Source: an uncultured Clostridia bacterium
Lineage (GTDB): Bacteria > Bacillota > Clostridia > Oscillospirales > CAG-272
NCBI GenBank assembly: GCA_945485605.1
Contig: CALYSG010000026.1
Span: 1-15,642, forward strand
Direction of reading: 5' to 3'
DNA length: 15,642 nt
Positions 13,397 through 15,642 of the stretch are shown one piece after another; the stretch's first letter is position 1; every line of letters starts with the position of its first letter. The position numbers and the translations under genes were made by a program. A model generated the notes under the pieces. It worked only from the letters and a program-made list of their open reading frames with translations. It was not told the origin of the DNA and did no database searches.

Positions 13397-15352
13397 ATGA
13401 CTGTAATAAGTGTCAGCCGCCTCACTCTTAACTACGGCATGAGAACCATACTTGAAAATATCAGCTTTTCCCTCAATGAAAACGACCGCCTCGGTATCGT
13501 GGGTGTCAACGGTTGCGGGAAGACATCGCTTTTCCGTCTGATACTCGGAGAGGAGATACCCGACTCCGGGGAGGTCTTTATCGCAAAGGGAAAAAGCATC
13601 GGAGTCCTTGCACAGGACAGTGCCTTCAGACTTCCGAAAGGTATCGACGAGAACATTACTCCGAAGGAATTTATGTATCTCGCCTTTCCCGAATTCATAA
13701 AAGCAGAGGCTCAGCTCGATGAGATGAATGCACGCCTTTCGGCTTGGTCGGGTGTGTCTGAAAACAGATTCTATTCGGAGCTTTCGCAAAAATACACCGA
13801 CCTTCACGAGAAATATATTGCCGACGGCGGTCTGGAATTCAGGGCAAGGTGCGCCTCGGTACTCCTTAAAATGGGTTTTGACGAGGATATGATGTCGCGT
13901 CCGCTGAATTCGCTGAGCGGGGGACAGCGTACGCGCCTTGCGATATCGCGCCAGCTCTGCCGCGAGCCCGATATACTTATGCTCGACGAGCCGACGAACC
14001 ATCTTGACATTGAGACGCTCGCGTGGCTCGAAAACTTCCTTTCCTCCTACAAGAAGTGCGTGATAGTCATTTCACACGACCGGTACTTTCTCGATCACGT
14101 GACGAATAAGACTCTCTTCATCGAAAATACGCACGCGAGCCTTTACGACGGATCGTATACGGGAGCACAGTCTAAGCGCGAGGACGACCTCCGCGTTCAG
14201 ATCAAGCACTACTGGGAACAGCAGAAATATATACGTCATCAGGAGGAATTCATCGCACAGCAGCGGGCATGGAACCGCGAAAAGAATATCGCGCGCGCCG
14301 AAAGCCGTGAAAAACAGCTTGCAAAGCTCGAGCGTCTCGAGCTGCCACCCGAGGCTCCGAAGCCGATCCGCCTCCGCTTCACGCAGAGCACGAGGTCCGG
14401 CGGCGAGGTCATGGCGGTAAAAAATCTGACCTTCGGGTATTCATCGTCGCCCCTCTTCACGGGACTCGATTTTCTCGTCAGACAGGGCGAAAGGCTCTTC
14501 ATCATCGGCAAAAACGGGTGCGGAAAGTCAACGCTCGTCAAGCTCCTGACCGGAAAGCTCGAGCCGACCGGGGGCAGGATCGAGGGAGGCTATAATGTAA
14601 TGATAGGCTGTTACGATCAGGAAAACCGTACACTAAACGATTCCAACACGGTATTTAGCGAGCTTCACAACGCCTATCCGCAGAAAACCGACCTTGAGAT
14701 ACGTTCTACGCTTGCCGCGTTCAGATTCCTTGCCGATGATATGGAAAAGAGCGTCGGCGCACTCAGCGGAGGAGAACGTGCACGGCTCATGCTTGCAAAG
14801 CTGATAATGTCGCATATGAACCTCCTTATCCTCGATGAGCCGACAAACCACCTCGATATAGGCTCGCGTGAGGCACTCGAGGATGCGATCGAAAGCTTCG
14901 ACGGCACGCTGATCGCCGTCTCGCACGACCGCGCATTCATTAACCGCCTCGCGACGCGGATAATCGAGATCCGCCCGGGAAGCGACAAGTCTGGAGACAT
15001 GACCGACTACACGGTCACAAATGTCGGCTCGGGATACGATGAATACAGAGCGTTCAGAAGCTCGCGTGAGTCTTCCGCCTTGCCCTTGGCAGAAAAAGTC
15101 GCCGTTCAGAGCGACAGCCGCGCAAAGTATGAGGAAAACAAGAAGAACCAGTCGCGCGAGAGAAGCGAACAGCGGCGACTCGAACGCCTCGCGGGAGAAA
15201 GAAAAGAGCTTGAAGCCGAGCTTGACAGAGTCACATCTGAGCTTTACGGTGAGGCGGCATCAGATTATGTCCGCGCCGCAGAGCTCGAAACACGTCGGCA
15301 GGAGATCGAAGAGCGCCTGCTTGAGATCTACGACGAGATCGGACTGGACTAA
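13397..15352 (+). CDS. ABC-F family ATPase, YdiF/Uup type
   Basis: 651 residues, no membrane segment: a soluble protein that acts on the ribosome rather than a transporter. Two ATP-binding cassettes are in tandem. Cassette 1 has Walker A GVNGCGKT (36-43), signature LSGGQ (173-177) and Walker B LMLDE ending at D197-E198. Cassette 2 has Walker A GKNGCGKS (371-378), a second LSGGE and Walker B LLILDE at D480-E481. Between them lies the charged helical linker that contacts P-site tRNA (YWEQQKYIRHQEEFI, then AWNREKNIARAE). A C-terminal coiled coil (about 575-651) completes the YdiF/Uup-type plan. Members relieve stalled ribosomes, and some give antibiotic resistance; which one applies cannot be told. 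It stands alone, with an unusual leader (13359-13385). Confidence 0.92.
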   Translation: MTVISVSRLTLNYGMRTILENISFSLNENDRLGIVGVNGCGKTSLFRLILGEEIPDSGEVFIAKGKSIGVLAQDSAFRLPKGIDENITPKEFMYLAFPEFIKAEAQLDEMNARLSAWSGVSENRFYSELSQKYTDLHEKYIADGGLEFRARCASVLLKMGFDEDMMSRPLNSLSGGQRTRLAISRQLCREPDILMLDEPTNHLDIETLAWLENFLSSYKKCVIVISHDRYFLDHVTNKTLFIENTHASLYDGSYTGAQSKREDDLRVQIKHYWEQQKYIRHQEEFIAQQRAWNREKNIARAESREKQLAKLERLELPPEAPKPIRLRFTQSTRSGGEVMAVKNLTFGYSSSPLFTGLDFLVRQGERLFIIGKNGCGKSTLVKLLTGKLEPTGGRIEGGYNVMIGCYDQENRTLNDSNTVFSELHNAYPQKTDLEIRSTLAAFRFLADDMEKSVGALSGGERARLMLAKLIMSHMNLLILDEPTNHLDIGSREALEDAIESFDGTLIAVSHDRAFINRLATRIIEIRPGSDKSGDMTDYTVTNVGSGYDEYRAFRSSRESSALPLAEKVAVQSDSRAKYEENKKNQSRERSEQRRLERLAGERKELEAELDRVTSELYGEAASDYVRAAELETRRQEIEERLLEIYDEIGLD

Positions 15353-15353
15353 G

Positions 15354-15610
15354 GCAGGCGGTGCCTGCAGCCGATCCTCGCGCTTCATTCACTGAAGGGT
15401 GAAGTCCTCACCCGGAGACAATGTCGGCAAAAAGGTAGGAAGGACGACCACCCCACGCCTTTTTGAAAGTTTTCGCCCGCCTTTTCCAAAAGGCGGCGCA
15501 CATCCAAGGCGCGTAGCCTTGGTCGCCCTCCGCAGAGGGCGAAACTCCCCCAAACGGCGCTTTCTTTTTGCAAAGCTTTTTCTTTGCGCCTGTTGTGCCA
15601 AAGAAAAAGC
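15354..15610. repeat. Non-coding tail with at least six hairpins
   Basis: The 290 bases after the ABC-F gene hold no credible gene. Perfect stems are: 15354-15359/15363-15368 (6 bp), 15397-15402/15408-15413 (6 bp), 15477-15485/15488-15496 (9 bp, CCGCCTTTT), 15504-15510/15516-15522 (7 bp, CCAAGGC), 15523-15530/15535-15542 (8 bp, TCGCCCTC) and 15575-15586/15599-15610 (12 bp, GCTTTTTCTTTG). The first may act as a weak terminator but has no T run. The set could be a dispersed palindromic repeat or a structured RNA; the window ends before its limit is clear. Confidence 0.5.
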
Positions 15611-15642
15611 GTCGAAGCCTTTTCGCAGACATTATTTCTGTT

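Noticed and set aside
1..15642. CRISPR arrays, tRNA or rRNA genes, insertion sequences
   Set aside because: No spaced direct repeats, cloverleaf-like segments, ribosomal sequence or transposase-like proteins were recognised on reading.

Overview
The window reads as chromosome of a Gram-positive, endospore-forming anaerobe of the class Clostridia, probably an Oscillospirales-like gut lineage. Support: a complete-looking spoIIIA operon (mother-cell/forespore feeding-tube genes), near-perfect sigma-A promoters (TTGACA-17/18-TATAAT), strong AGGAGG-type ribosome sites, short Rho-independent hairpins, and a moderately high GC content. No rRNA, tRNA, CRISPR array, transposase or integrase was seen. 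The family-level placement is inference.

Layout. 1-1520: a perfect promoter pointing right runs within about 30 bases into a two-way terminator; beyond it, on the minus strand, lies an FAD-dependent oxidoreductase with its own consensus promoter. 1547-3310 (-): a secreted GLUG-like repeat protein with a Thr/Pro stalk and a Cys-containing C-terminal anchor. 3311-3563: divergent promoters. 3564-6889 (+): a two-gene operon of a large intracellular glycoside-hydrolase-like protein (GH106-like) and a 66-residue ferredoxin:thioredoxin-reductase catalytic-type Fe-S protein, overlapping by ATGA and closed by a terminator. 6952-11473 (+): a likely sigma-E promoter, then spoIIIAA-AB-AC-AD-AE-AF-AG-AH and a 20-bp symmetrical terminator. 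In this operon SpoIIIAD is only the C-terminal half of the usual protein, and SpoIIIAG lacks the middle insertion of the Bacillus protein.

11622-13252 is a compact regulatory locus. On the minus strand lie a Cys-rich zinc-ribbon-like protein and a sigma-region-4-like helix-turn-helix protein, overlapping. On the plus strand lies an XRE/S24 (CI/LexA-type, self-cleaving) repressor. The intergenic region holds two perfect sigma-A promoters that face each other, so each transcript would run over the other promoter. LexA-like boxes (an identical 13-mer) sit in the spacer of the rightward promoter and just upstream of the HTH gene. This looks like a damage-responsive switch and is the best candidate here for an undescribed system.

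13397-15352 (+) is an ABC-F ATPase of the YdiF/Uup type, whose Shine-Dalgarno sequence is separated from the ATG by a hairpin. The last 290 bases are non-coding and packed with hairpins, running to the window edge.
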